Shown here piece by piece: positions 1 through 11,043 of a stretch of 28,374 bases of DNA. The stretch's first letter is position 1, and every line of letters begins with the position of its first letter. A model generated the notes under the pieces. The model was not told the DNA's origin. It did not search any database and saw nothing but the letters and a program-made list of their open reading frames with translations. A program made the position numbers and the translations under genes. Source of the DNA: Pelargonium cotyledonis (taxonomy: Eukaryota > Streptophyta > Magnoliopsida > Geraniales > Geraniaceae); assembly GCA_036897625.1 (NCBI GenBank), contig JAYMTA010000458.1, forward strand, positions 1-28,374. The letters are read 5' to 3'.

Positions 1-689
1 TTTCAGATTTGAGTTGGTTTGATTTTGATTTTAAATCTGATTTGGTTTGGTTTTGAAATGGTTCAGATCTGATTTAATTGAAGTTCATAGTTTCCGGCGA
101 TCGGAAAATTCATAAGGTCGCCGGAAATCTCTGATCAAGTGAGAAAGGAGGTCATTTTGGTCATTTCAAATTAATTAACCGCCTATATAGGACACATGAC
201 TGGTTCCGTCCAATATTTCATCCAAACTATCGAAAAAATTTGAAATACTAAATTCGAATAATCATGTACTAGTTAGCTAAATTCAACTAACCTAAATTAA
301 AAAGGTGTTAGCCCCTCGTAGCTATGTGCATTTTTTTCTTTATTTAATGTTCATTTTAGTCATTTCACATATTTTACTTCTTAAAAAAAATCTTCATCAA
401 CACTCTTTTTCAACACTTCAAAGATTGTTAGCTTTCGATAAATAAATACAAACACGGTAAATAAAATTGAATAATAGGACCAAAATACCCTCAGCTGAGC
501 TGAGCTGAGCTCCCTGGTACAGAGCCGCATCACCGAAACACCGCACAAGCATCGCCAATTTCACATTTTCCCCAAATCCGCGAATCCGATCCGATTCAAC
601 CCAAAACGAAATCGGTTCTCTCTCTCGCTCCCGTTGTATTGTCGAAGAAGAAACCCTTGCGCCTCTATTTCTCAATATTGGAGAGAGAC
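1..689. other. Upstream region and 5'UTR of LCMT1
   Basis: No gene is visible here. Positions 1-110 are T/G-rich with loose repeats of a GATTTGGTTT-like word. A perfect 10-bp inverted repeat (91-100 with 118-127) surrounds a short loop. At 491-512 a GCTGA word is repeated in tandem. A CT-rich tract near 618-631 and a GC-richer stretch from about 520 fit a plant 5'UTR. There is no ATG between about 540 and the chosen start at 690, so no upstream ORF competes with it. The transcription start cannot be placed from sequence alone. Confidence 0.5.
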
Positions 690-3600
690 ATGGCGAAGCC
701 AGCGCCTGATTCCCACAGCAACAAAGTTGCCGTTCAAGCCACCAACGATGACGCTTCCGCCAGCAAACTGTGCGTTTTCTGTTAACCTTTCTTCTCGAAA
801 TCGTCATTTTCTCTGCATCATGCCTGAAACTCTATACATGAATTATATGGCAATTCCATTTTTTTTTTGGTTTTGTTTACTATCTGTTTGGCTGCCGAGA
901 AAATGAAAGAATGCAAGGAAATATATGCGTCCTAGCTTGAATGTGACGATATGTCCGGTAAACATTGGTAATGATGATTTGTTGAGGTGGAAAGTTGTTA
1001 TTTGAAGCAGGCAGTCCGTTGTTAAACATGTGAAATGCATAGTAAATTGCCACGAAGGTGGTCTGTGACTCTATTGATTTGAATTGCAATGAGAGAAGAG
1101 AATGTTTCTATATATAAAAATATATATGTATAGAAGTTTGATGATTACGAAATGAAGCTGCCGTAAATATTAAACTCAAAATTTGGAGATTGTTCCCATT
1201 TTGTTTTCTGTTTTGTTCACCATCTGCTTAGCTGCTAAGATAATGAGAAATTGTAGTACACACACTAACTTGAATGTAATTTCTAATTTGAAAATAGTTC
1301 CGTATTTTTTTTGTTTGTTTTGTTTCCCATCTGTTTTACTACCAAGAAAATGAAAAATGAAGGATATTGACATACAAAGTAAATATCGGGAATGATGGTT
1401 TGTCAAGGTGTAAATTATTTTTGGCGTTCCTTAGCAATCTGTCTGTTGGTACATTTGTGAGATGGATATATAATAGCTGTGGAAGAAGGCTTTTGAGCCC
1501 AATGATTTGAACAAGGAGGGAAAAGAATGCTGTTATACAGAATCTGTACAAAGTTTGACAAATACAAAATGAAGCTGTTACGCAGAAAATGCTGTTTAGG
1601 TTTATGAATCCACTGTAGTGAGAGACTTTAAGATTTCCACTTTTCAAGATATGTGATTGTTTCTTCATTCCTGAAAAAGTATGCAAAAATGTTCACTGTC
1701 AACGATTGGTGTTTCATATTTCGAATGCAATAATGCTTATATTTTTTCAATCTGCAATCAACTTCATCCAACTTTTCTGAGGACTTGGTGCATACCACTG
1801 ACTATTTACTCTTAAAGTTCATGTGTCAAAAAGGGTTACATGAAAGATGACTACGTCCATTTATTTGTAAGAAGACCGGTGAGGAGATCTCCTATTATCA
1901 ACCGTGGTATGTTTTGTTATAGCAGAATTTATGAAACCAACAACTTTTGAAAATAAAGAAGAAGAAAACTGGCAACTTGGTTGGCTTGCTTTTTTATGTA
2001 ATTTCTTTGTCACTTGTTTTTTTTGCATGCAAGGTTATTTTGCTCGATGGGCAGCTCTTCGAAAGCTTCTCCTTCAGTTTCTTGATTGTCAAACAAATAC
2101 CAATGAAGGTCAGACCCGGAGGCAAATATTATCACTTGGAGCTGGGTTTGATACCACATATTTCCAGTTACAGGTCCATATATTTCATTTGTAGTTATGA
2201 TAAAGTTTAGAACCCGATAAACTCGAGAGTGAAGTACTGATTTAACTATGAACCCATACGTTCCTTGTTGTATTTTCTGTATACTGGGTTGATTGGATAT
2301 TAGCGAGAAGGTATTGAGTGTACTGACACCTTATAGGTTTGCTTTAGTACCTTAATTTTGAGATGTATACTACTCCTTCCGTCTCAAAATAAGTGTCATG
2401 TTTCTCTTGCATTTTTGTCCAAAAATGAGTGTCTTGTTTCTTTTTCTAGTAAGTTAGTTATGCATGAATTGTCAATAATATTTTTATAAAAAGTTAGTTA
2501 GGATCTCTCAACGCATGATCATGAGGATACAATAGTAAACATACCACACTAACTAATTTCTCCTTAATTTTTCTCAAAATAGAAAGGAGGACACTCATTT
2601 TGGGACGGAGGTAGTATATGCATGAAGCAGTTGCTTTATTTTTCTCAATGCTTTTGTAGTTTGGTTTAAATTAATTATGAAGATGGCTCTATAGCTTTAA
2701 CTGGAATTGTGCCTTTTTTTTTCTGTCAGGACGAGGGGAAAGCACCGTATTTGTACGTTGAACTGGATTTCATGGAGGTGCTAGTTCAAATCACACATTA
2801 TTGTCCTATGGGTTTAGTTGGCAATGCAATTACCTCTTAGTGGCATGAGGGTGAACTACATACTTTGTTTGGTTAATAGTGTATGATGTGAGGAAGAACT
2901 TAAGAATTGTATGATAACTTGTCCATGCCTGACTTAGCAAGTGTTACTTCCCCTTGCTACCTTTATTAGATTTAGAACCATGTTAAAAAAAATTGTCTTC
3001 CTTCTCTATGTGCTTTACTTGAAGGGTTAAATTCATAAGTACAGTCGACCTTTGCTTGAAAATCAATTTGACACCCCTAACTTTAAAAGTCAATTATGGT
3101 TACTCCAACTGAAGTTTTTTTTTTTTTTTTTGGTACCATTTCCGTTAAAATCTAGGCCACCATTTGTGGCAGTTGTTAAGCAAACTTGTAGCAAGTGCAC
3201 ATATTTGATTTCCCCCATGAATTTTCTCACCTCTCATAATCTATCGTTATAAAATATAACAATTGTCAAAACAAAATACTTGTTTGTTTGGCCATCTTAT
3301 AGTTATACTCTTTGGAGTTGCAGAACTCAGATGTAATTCACACTAAATAAAATATCTGGTAACTACAACTCTTTGCCTCACTCTGGGATATCTGATCGCT
3401 ACTCACTGTACAACATTCCATTTCCTCTCAGTACTAAATCTGCCAAAGACGCATCCTAGCCTCATCTGCCCATCTTCACTTTTAAACCTAGCTTCAACCT
3501 ACTGGGTGCCATCATATGATACTCACTTCTTTCCATGTTTCATCACCTTTTCACTCTCTGCAAATCCATATGCTAGTTTTGGAAGATCACAAGAACAAAG

Positions 3601-6600
3601 AAACTAGTATTTGGAAAAACCCATTTCCAAGTTCAAATAGATATGGGAAGAGAGTGAAATTCGGGAGAAACTAAAAGTCTGAAATGTAGTTGAGAGAGAA
3701 AATTTGTGATACTATGTGAGTTGGGCATGTTTGGGGATAAAACTTTTAGTGAAAACAGAACATCTCACTTAACAGCAGCCACAAATGGTGGTTTATAATG
3801 TAGTTGAATTGTTTTTACACAAACCTGAAAGTAGGTGTGATTGTAATGGTTTTTTGAAGTTGGGGGGTTAATATGTTCTTCCTCCAAACTTGGGGGGATT
3901 TATGAGATGAAGCATTACTTGATATCGTATATGCGGAAATTTAATTTATACAATATATGTTTTTAGGTAACTAAAAAGAAGACTGCACTCATTGAAACCT
4001 GCAGTCTGCTGAGGGAGAAAATCGGTGCAACAGCGTCAATTTCACAAGGTAAGCAGATTTTCATTTCTGACATATATCAAATTATACTGAATTGATTTCC
4101 ATTATACAAAAGCATGGAAGAAATGGGATATACTGGAAAAGGATATTGAAGTAATTGATAACCATATTCGCTCAATATGGTTTTATTTTTTAATTATATA
4201 TGGCTTGAGTGTTGTAAGTTGATTTATATCTTGTAATTTGAAGTTGGCTTGAGTGATCATGTTTTCCCGATATTGGGGGTAAATTACTGCTGTCTTAGTA
4301 GGAAACATTGGAAAGGTACTTGAGTGACCATGTTTGTCAGATATTGGGGGCAGATTTATATCTGACAAACATGATCACTCAGGCCAACTTCAAAGAAAAT
4401 TTAAGATTGAATTCTATCCTTCCAATGCTGTGGAGTATTATGTGCCTAGATCATGCAGGAAATTATTACTACTATTACCATCACCAAGGTTGTTGATTGT
4501 GGCAACAGCAGCAGTGACTCGTCTTTTCACCATGAATCAAACCAAAGATGCTGATTATGGACCACCACTTTCAATTTTAGATAACTTATAACTGCGGATA
4601 AATGAGAAATAATTTTGGAGCAACAGTGCTCAAAATCGGAAAACGTAGGATACTGATCAGCCACAGCAGGGTATAATTTGAACTAATGAGCAATCAGGCT
4701 AACCTAAATCTCTACTACATTCATGCTGTTGCCACATCTCATCGCTATCATTTCCAGTAGCAATATGTATTTTTACATGTCTTTTGAGAACTAAAATAGA
4801 GAGTCAGAGATATGATTGGGGGTTACTGGATCAAAGTTCACTTAAGCCTTGCATTGGCTAAGTACATGTGCACATGTTATTTGTGATCATGTTTCATTTT
4901 GGTATGCAATTGATATTTTGTAGAGTTCTGGATTTAGTAGTCTACTGTATAATTTTGCAGAGAAAGGAGAAGTACTCAGTGACCATTACAGGCTACTCCC
5001 CATTGATTTACGCGATATTAAAAAATTAGATGATGCCATAACTTTGGCTGGTATGGATCCGAGGTATGTTTTTGAAATGAGTTCATTTCCATTTGCTGTC
5101 AAGTCTAGTTATACTAGGTTCTTAAAAGCTTACTCAATTACTTTTATTACATCTATAACTGTGATAGATGGCTATATTCTGTTCATTCCACCACATCCTC
5201 CTAAATCTCTAAGATGGCTGTGTCATATGAGTAGTGTTATATTTTTTATTACCTTTTCATGGTTTTTTACGCATGATGATGTACCATGGGAAGTTAGCAG
5301 TTTTATGGTCACAAATAGTCCTAGTTAACATGTATTCAGTCCATAATTCCAAATGAGGAATTTGTTGTTAGCGACTATTGGTCAATATTTAATTGGCCAA
5401 ATTGTTTGTTTTGGTGGTAGATGAAGGAAACCAGCCCATAGTATTTGTGTGTGTGTGGAAGTGTGGATGAAAAAGAAGAAGAAAAAACTCAAAAGTATAG
5501 GCATTTTGGAAAACCAGAACACTGTATCAGTGCGACAATGGTTATTTGCATTTGTTCTGAGGGAAACAGTTAAACTGCTTTGTTCTGATACTGTTATCAG
5601 ACTGCCAACATTTATAATTGCAGAATGCGTTTTGATATACTTAAATCCCGATGCAAGCCGTGCAATAGTTGGGTGGGCTGCGAAAACTTTTCCAACGGCA
5701 GTGTTTTTCTTATACGAGCAGGTTCTATCCCTTTTCAAATCTCAGCAATCTTTTTACTTGTTTGTGCATTGTAGGTTTGTTATTGATATTCTTGGCTGCT
5801 TTGGTTTGTCGAACTTTCTTTTCAAATGGTCTATACCATGCTTAATGTTAAATGGTAATTTTGAGAAAACATGGCATCATTTCTTATTCTATTACTATGT
5901 TTACATTTTATGGTGTTTCCTGGACAGATCCATCCAGATGATGCCTTTGGGCAGCAAATGATCCTAAATTTGGAGGTATGTCTTGTTTTTTTTTTTGGAT
6001 GAATTTATTTTAAGCTAAGAATTTCTTTATTTTTCCATTTGGTCATACTCAGATGAAAATGTACTGATGATTTTGATAAAATATAGTTGGGGATAAGACT
6101 GCCATACACTACTGAACAGCAAAAAAAAAAATCTCAGGAATTAAACTAACAACACTGTTTAGTAAGCGAGAATCATATATAGCTTTTGCAATGTTCCTGT
6201 CCTCAAACCCCGAAAATGAGGATATCGTTGTGAAGTTTTAACCGAAAAGAAGTTTTAATTTAGTCATCAACCTCTGGTTGACAGCTTGACAGAGTCAAGG
6301 TAAAAAGTAAGTTTCCCAATTCCAAAAGGAGTTCAAGATCCAGCTCCTTAGGATGACATTAATGAATTGGTACTGTCAGGCATTTTTAGGGGTAGAATTG
6401 ATAGCAAGGCTATGATTCCCAACATCAATAGGGTATTCTGGGTTAGATGCTTAGCTTCCATTTCTCATAATTTCGACATTCCAATTTCCCTTTATTTCTG
6501 TGGTGCTAAACTTTTATTCTAATCCAAATTGTATATTTGTATTAATCTTGAACTATATGTGTGTATGTACAACTGAGATCTAGTGTGATGGTGCCCCAAT

Positions 6601-9520
6601 TCATGAAATAGGGATGCAATTATTGTTTTATTTACTTGAGTTCTTTGTTCTTCCATTTTCTTCTAACATATGTAAATATTTATTGTTTCCCGTTGAATGG
6701 GTTGTTTACCAATGTGGATATTCTGTTGTGAACATAATGCAAATCATAATTGAAGCATAGGTGTGTTTTACTTTATGCTATGCGAAGAGAACAAAGTAGG
6801 AAGAAAAGCCAAAAGGTGTCAAGAAGATCGAGAAACTGATTTAAGTAGGATGGTGGGGGTATCTTGTTAAGTAGAGTAAAATTTTGATATGCTTATTTTC
6901 GGTATCAAATAATCTATGAACTGATATAAAACTACGAGGCAATCCGCTATGAGGCCTAAAACAGTTTCCATCTAGTCATTGTCTGTGGGGTGCGATGTAT
7001 GCTCTATGGATTCTCCAAATGCCTTCGCTACATTTTAAATTTGCCAAATGTGCTCTCTATTTTACGGTATATTTCATATGAAGTTTTGATATTAGTACAA
7101 CCTTTCATCCAGCAAAATTTTCTGATGTGGAGATAAATCTCTCCCATGTTTTTTTTTTTTTTTTCCAGAGCAGAGGTTGTGCCCTTTTGGGTATCTTTGA
7201 TACACCAACTTTACTTGCAAAAGAAAGACTTTTTCTCAACCAAGGGTGGCAGGTATGTCTTATTTATTCACAGTGAAAGTATTATCTCCTAATGTTATAG
7301 TCTTGAGCTTACACAATGTGGTTGACTTTTACATGACTTCTGAAGGCAAAGAAAATCCTATTCAATGACAGTAGAACTATCATCTAGTTGGAATTTGGAA
7401 AGATAGACTGTAAATATCTAGTAAAGAACCAATAACAAACAAAGTGGGTGGGTGCTTTTCTAAATTGGATAATTATTTTCATTTGACAATACTTATTCAA
7501 TGTTCAACATTCTAATAGCACATATGCAGTATGATTGTGGCTTTATGCCAACTTTTGTGCTCTGCACATTAATATTCTAACAATTTGTGAAGAAATAGTT
7601 TCACGATCTCTTCCTTTCCTGACGGTTGGAATTCAAAACTTGACACATCTTGGAGATGGTTGATGCGAAATATTGAAAATAGTGCCTTCTGGCTTCTAGG
7701 AACTTTTCTATCTTTACCTCAGTTTTTTCCATAATGATACGACTCATTGACTTTTCTCGTAGTGAATTTTAATACTTGATTTTGTGTATCAGAGGGCCAC
7801 TGCCTGGGACATGCTGAAAGTTTACAGTACTTTTGTTGATTCACAAGAAAGACGCAGGTATGTGCATCCATCGATATTTGGAACTAATAGAAGTTCATTT
7901 CTAATATCGTTCAGTTCTGATTTCACCATGCCTAGCTGGTTGTTGGCTGGTGTTCAATATGCCATGTTTATTTAATTTGATTTTTTCTCATTCTTGTTGT
8001 CATTGTTATTAGAATTGAGCGGCTGGAAATTTTCGATGAATTTGAAGAGTGGCACATGATGCAGGCAAGTTAATTCTCATCACAGTAGTGGAATTATGGG
8101 CATTGTTAAAAACTAGTGACCTGATCAGATCTTGCATGTCGACCTTGCCCATATGGTATTAAGTTGGTCTTCTATGTCACACTATTTGATAAGTTGCAAG
8201 GCCACTTGAGGTGTGGTCACCTTTCACATGGATAGTGGTGTTTCATATCTACCCAACCTATACTGGCCGGTGGGTTGGTAGAACATTTTGCTTTGTTTGA
8301 CTTTTTTTTTAATCAGCTTTATTATTAATTAACTTCTATAAAAAAATTCCCAAATTGTTTTTCTTTATTCAGGAGCATTACTGTGTGGCCTATGCGATCA
8401 ATGATGCCATGGTATGTACGATCCTTAATCATGGTGTGGCTTTTATCTAATTTGGTTTTGTTGCTTCTGTATTGCGATCGTAATGAGCTGAAAGTTGGCT
8501 GGCCATATTAAAAGACGAAAACTTGAAAATGCATTCATAAATATGATTTGTCACAAGATTCAATGACTCAAACTGTTAGCTCATAACGATGTGTCCCTTG
8601 AATATTGCATAATTTTGTTCCATTCAATCAACTTCAACCATCCTATTAAGAAACAAAATTATTAAGGACCGCGTCTTTTGCCACTATATTGAAGTTCATG
8701 GATGTATACTGTTAAATTGTATCAGAATGGACGGTCCACTACGCAATTGTTGTTTCAATTCGTGAGAATATGGCATTACTGATTTACTTTATCTATTTTT
8801 AAATTTTGCCCAGAAAATGACTTGATAGCAAAGAGTGGCTAATATTTGCTCTCAACTTTTACACATTGCATGTGTGTATATGGCATAGTCAGTGTTTTTG
8901 AATCAAAGTAGTTATAGCATCAATCTTTATAATTTCTTTTTCAAAATTTTAACTTGTTCACAGTTGTTTTAACTGCAGCTAGTAGTCCATTGCTTAAAGT
9001 AACTAACACATTGATCCTTCTAATTTATATTTTTCTTAATTACTTGACCCCTTGCTTTAACTTCTAGTTTCAAGGCTAAGAGTCCATTTTGCTCGAAGTC
9101 AGAAAGAATATGCATGCATGACTTGCATAATGAAACTATTTTCCAGATGTGCACACCAATTATGTTCAATAGAGTTCAAGACTACAAAGATTGATTTGAC
9201 TTGGGTGATGAAAATATTGCATTATGTGATTTTTTGCCATCATTTTCTGTTTCACATGCACCATTTTAGGCAATTAGGGCCAGAGATCACTAGGATAAAG
9301 AATTAAAAATTGTAGTTTTGTTCCCTTGGATGTTATTTTGTGGTCACTGCACACTCATGGTACACTCTAGCTCTTTCGTAGAGGAGGTAGGACACTATAC
9401 CTGTAGAAGGTTAACACTCACTGGTTTTTATTCCTTTTTGTGTATCAGGGATTATTTGGTGATTTTGGTTTTCCAAACAACCAAGAGGACGCTCGAGCAC
9501 AACCATCAGCAACACCGTGA
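690..9520 (+). CDS. LCMT1: Leucine carboxyl methyltransferase 1 (PP2A methyltransferase), 13 exons
   Basis: This enzyme moves a methyl group from S-adenosylmethionine to the C-terminal leucine of the PP2A catalytic subunit, which steers PP2A holoenzyme assembly; the Arabidopsis orthologue SBI1 acts in brassinosteroid receptor turnover (family knowledge). Exons read by eye: 690-769, 1818-1906, 2034-2173, 2730-2777, 3967-4048, 4961-5063, 5601-5721, 5928-5975, 7169-7252, 7793-7857, 8013-8064, 8373-8411, 9449-9520. They sum to 1023 nt, an open frame of 340 codons plus TGA, the usual family length. The SAM-binding motif LGAGFDT is at residues 91-97, the acidic YVELDF motif at 112-117, [11 protein letters not shown] at 188-198, and the C-terminal EEWHMMQEHYC block spans exons 11-12. 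The N-terminal [14 protein letters not shown] is typical of plant LCMT1. Intron 11 uses a GC donor. Intron 3 holds a MITE and intron 4 an 892-bp element, without harm to the frame. Confidence 0.95.
860..1590. repeat. Diverged tandem duplication in LCMT1 intron 1
   Basis: Two copies of about 300 bp lie at about 860-1170 and 1300-1590, with a partial third copy of the leading part at about 1195-1260. Shared anchors are a CATCTGTTT...AAGAAAATGAAA block (near 880, 1219 and 1329), a GATTTGAA...AGAGAATG block (near 1076 and 1504) and AAATGAAGCTG (near 1150 and 1568). The copies are clearly diverged, with several indels, so the duplication is old. I see no coding content or transposon ends. Confidence 0.65.
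2373..2611. mobile_element. Stowaway-type MITE (Tc1/mariner class) in LCMT1 intron 3
   Basis: The left end CTCCTTCCGTCTCAAAATAA and the right end (read inverted) CCTCCGTCCCAAAATGAGTG form terminal inverted repeats that match the well-known plant Stowaway ends. TA dinucleotides flank the element (2371-2372 and 2612-2613), as expected for the TA target-site duplication. The element is about 239 bp, AT-rich inside, and has no ORF. A second TA pair lies three bases further out on each side, so the exact boundary is uncertain by three bases. Confidence 0.85.
3023..3914. mobile_element. 892-bp non-autonomous terminal-inverted-repeat DNA transposon in LCMT1 intron 4
   Basis: An exact 8-bp direct repeat TTACTTGA flanks the unit (3015-3022 and 3915-3922). 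The ends are imperfect inverted repeats of about 140 bp: the left end GTTAAATTCATAAG pairs with the right end, and a strongly matching inner block (3159-3180, CCACCATTTGTGGC) is found inverted at about 3769-3793. No transposase ORF is present. An 8-bp duplication suggests hAT-like mobilisation. A MULE, with 8-9 bp duplications and long terminal repeats, is an equally fair reading. Confidence 0.75.
4238..4393. repeat. Nested palindrome with direct repeat in LCMT1 intron 5
   Basis: The arm 4321-4344 pairs with 4358-4381 (24 bp, one mismatch) around a 13-nt loop. A second left arm, 4238-4264, also pairs with the same right side at 4367-4393 (27 bp, one mismatch). The two left arms belong to a 32-nt direct repeat (4248-4279 and 4319-4350) that ends in GATATTGGGGG. 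One right arm thus complements two left arms. No transposon ends are seen. Confidence 0.8.
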
Positions 9521-10540
9521 AAGGATGAGGGTGGACCTTAACCAGATCTCTTCCCAAGCTTTATATAGTAATCTATCTTAAGTTTTTTAGGTCAGTTGGT
9601 TCGATCAATCACTATTCCTGTAGCAGATGGTGATCGTTTAGGACCAATCTATCAGGTGAGCCTAGTGCGATACAGAAAAGTGCTCAAATTGATGAACTAA
9701 AGTTTTCAGAAAGTTGACTGTAATATGTAATATGTTATATGTTGTGTGAAACATTTTCTTTTTACTGTAAGAACGAGAATTATTAGCAGAAGCTAGCCAA
9801 GAACATTCTCATATATTGTAGTGCAATGTGATTTAAGTGAAATAATTAGATATTGCAGATTCAAAGCTCAGTTTGGTAGATTAGTTGTCTCTCAATCAAG
9901 TAACTGTTGACTGATTCAGTTGCGGTTGAAATAAAAAAATTGCAATTCACAAATTGGATGAAATTAGAAAAGCTTGTAGATGGGAATAATAATTTTCCAA
10001 CTACAATCAAGTTGGAAGCAGAGGACAGCTTTTTGATACTGATTCTGATGCCTTATAGTTCAGTTAACAAATTTCCAAGTTGAGTGAAGAACATGAATTG
10101 CAGGATTCATTTGTAGAAAAAAGCACTTTTTTCAAGCCTTTCCAATTTGGGCGACCGTAATGACATTTTAACACTGGTAATGATAACCAAATATCAGCGG
10201 AGCAGTTGGTTTTGCTCGTTTAGAAGTTTCAGGTTCGAACTTTAGTTGATACTCTTACTCATTAAAAAAAAACACGGGTAATGATACGGATTATATTGGA
10301 CGAACACGTGTCTTCTTGTCCAAAGCTGGTCTACAGGACTCTGATAGTAGTGATATGCAACAAATGCAGTGAATATCCTATTTATGTTAATGGTGTGTCT
10401 TGTCAGCAATAACACTGTATTAGTGATTCCTAGCTAATCAATGCATAAAAAATTTGCAATTGAAAATGATAGGTTGGAATAGAAGAAAGATGCTATATTG
10501 TTGTTAGTTTCGCTGCAAAGCACTCCATAGGACATAGCCA
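9521..10540. other. Spacer between LCMT1 and the MATE gene
   Basis: The first part is the LCMT1 3'UTR; no clean polyadenylation site can be placed. The rest has no ORF of note. A short SINE sits at 10186-10276. Near 10543-10565 a GCGCGC/ACAC tract leads into the CT-rich start of the next transcript. Confidence 0.5.
10186..10276 (+). mobile_element. Short tRNA-derived SINE with target-site duplication
   Basis: An exact 10-bp direct repeat GGTAATGATA (10176-10185 and 10277-10286) flanks a 91-bp unit. Inside, AGCAGTTGGTTTTGCTC resembles a pol III A box and CAGGTTCGAACTTT a B box, followed by an A-rich tail with a run of nine As at about 10264-10272. This order (A box, B box, A tail, duplication) is that of a plant SINE. 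It is shorter than most plant SINEs and may be a minimal or internally deleted copy. Confidence 0.8.
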
Positions 10541-10559
10541 TAGGCGCGCGCACACAGAC

Positions 10560-10658
10560 ACATCACCTCTCTCTCTCTCTCGTCAAAACCCACTTCCTCT
10601 CTGCCTGCGGTACGGACATGAAAAACCCTCTCGTTTCTCTTCCTAAACCCTAAACAAG
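10560..10658 (+). promoter_or_regulatory. 5'UTR exon of the MATE gene, with CT tract, telo-box and short uORF
   Basis: A CT-repeat tract (10567-10581) is typical of a plant core promoter or leader. A telo-box AAACCCTAA lies at 10645-10653 and is followed by a donor AAG/GTAAGC at 10658/10659. The matching acceptor is CTACAG at 11011-11016, so a 358-nt intron would split the leader. An 11-codon upstream ORF (10618-10653, MKNPLVSLPKP) ends inside the telo-box. The exact transcription start is not known. Confidence 0.65.
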
Positions 10659-11043
10659 GTAAGCTCTCTCCTCCTTCCTTCTTTTCTCCACCTCTTTCTA
10701 CTTCCGTTTTCCTGGTAAATATCGCGCTGTGATTGTCGTTTTCGAGTTTTGTTCCATTTGGCTTCGTTTGTTGTAGCTTATTTGCTCAATCTTCGTTGTT
10801 TATTTGCTGCTCATGCTCTGTTTTCCAATGGATAAAATGTAGTTTCATTTTTGGAGCAAAAACTTGCTCAATTGTGCGTTGTCACTGTATTTTGAACTCC
10901 AAGTATCACTGTATTACGAGTTTTTCTTTTTTTGGTATCAATTTTGTTCGATTGATAATTGTTTTTAACCTATTGAATTTTTTTTCTTCATTTCAATATG
11001 CTTAAATTTTCTACAGTGAAAAAAATACTCAGAACTGTGAGCA

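Noticed and set aside
1-130. T/G-rich start of the window as an element end
   Set aside because: Loose low-complexity repeats and one 10-bp inverted repeat only; no borders can be defined.
5449-5961. 170-codon open frame on the + strand
   Set aside because: Most of it is intron sequence; only 5601-5721 and the start of exon 8 belong to LCMT1, and the open frame simply reads through the borders.
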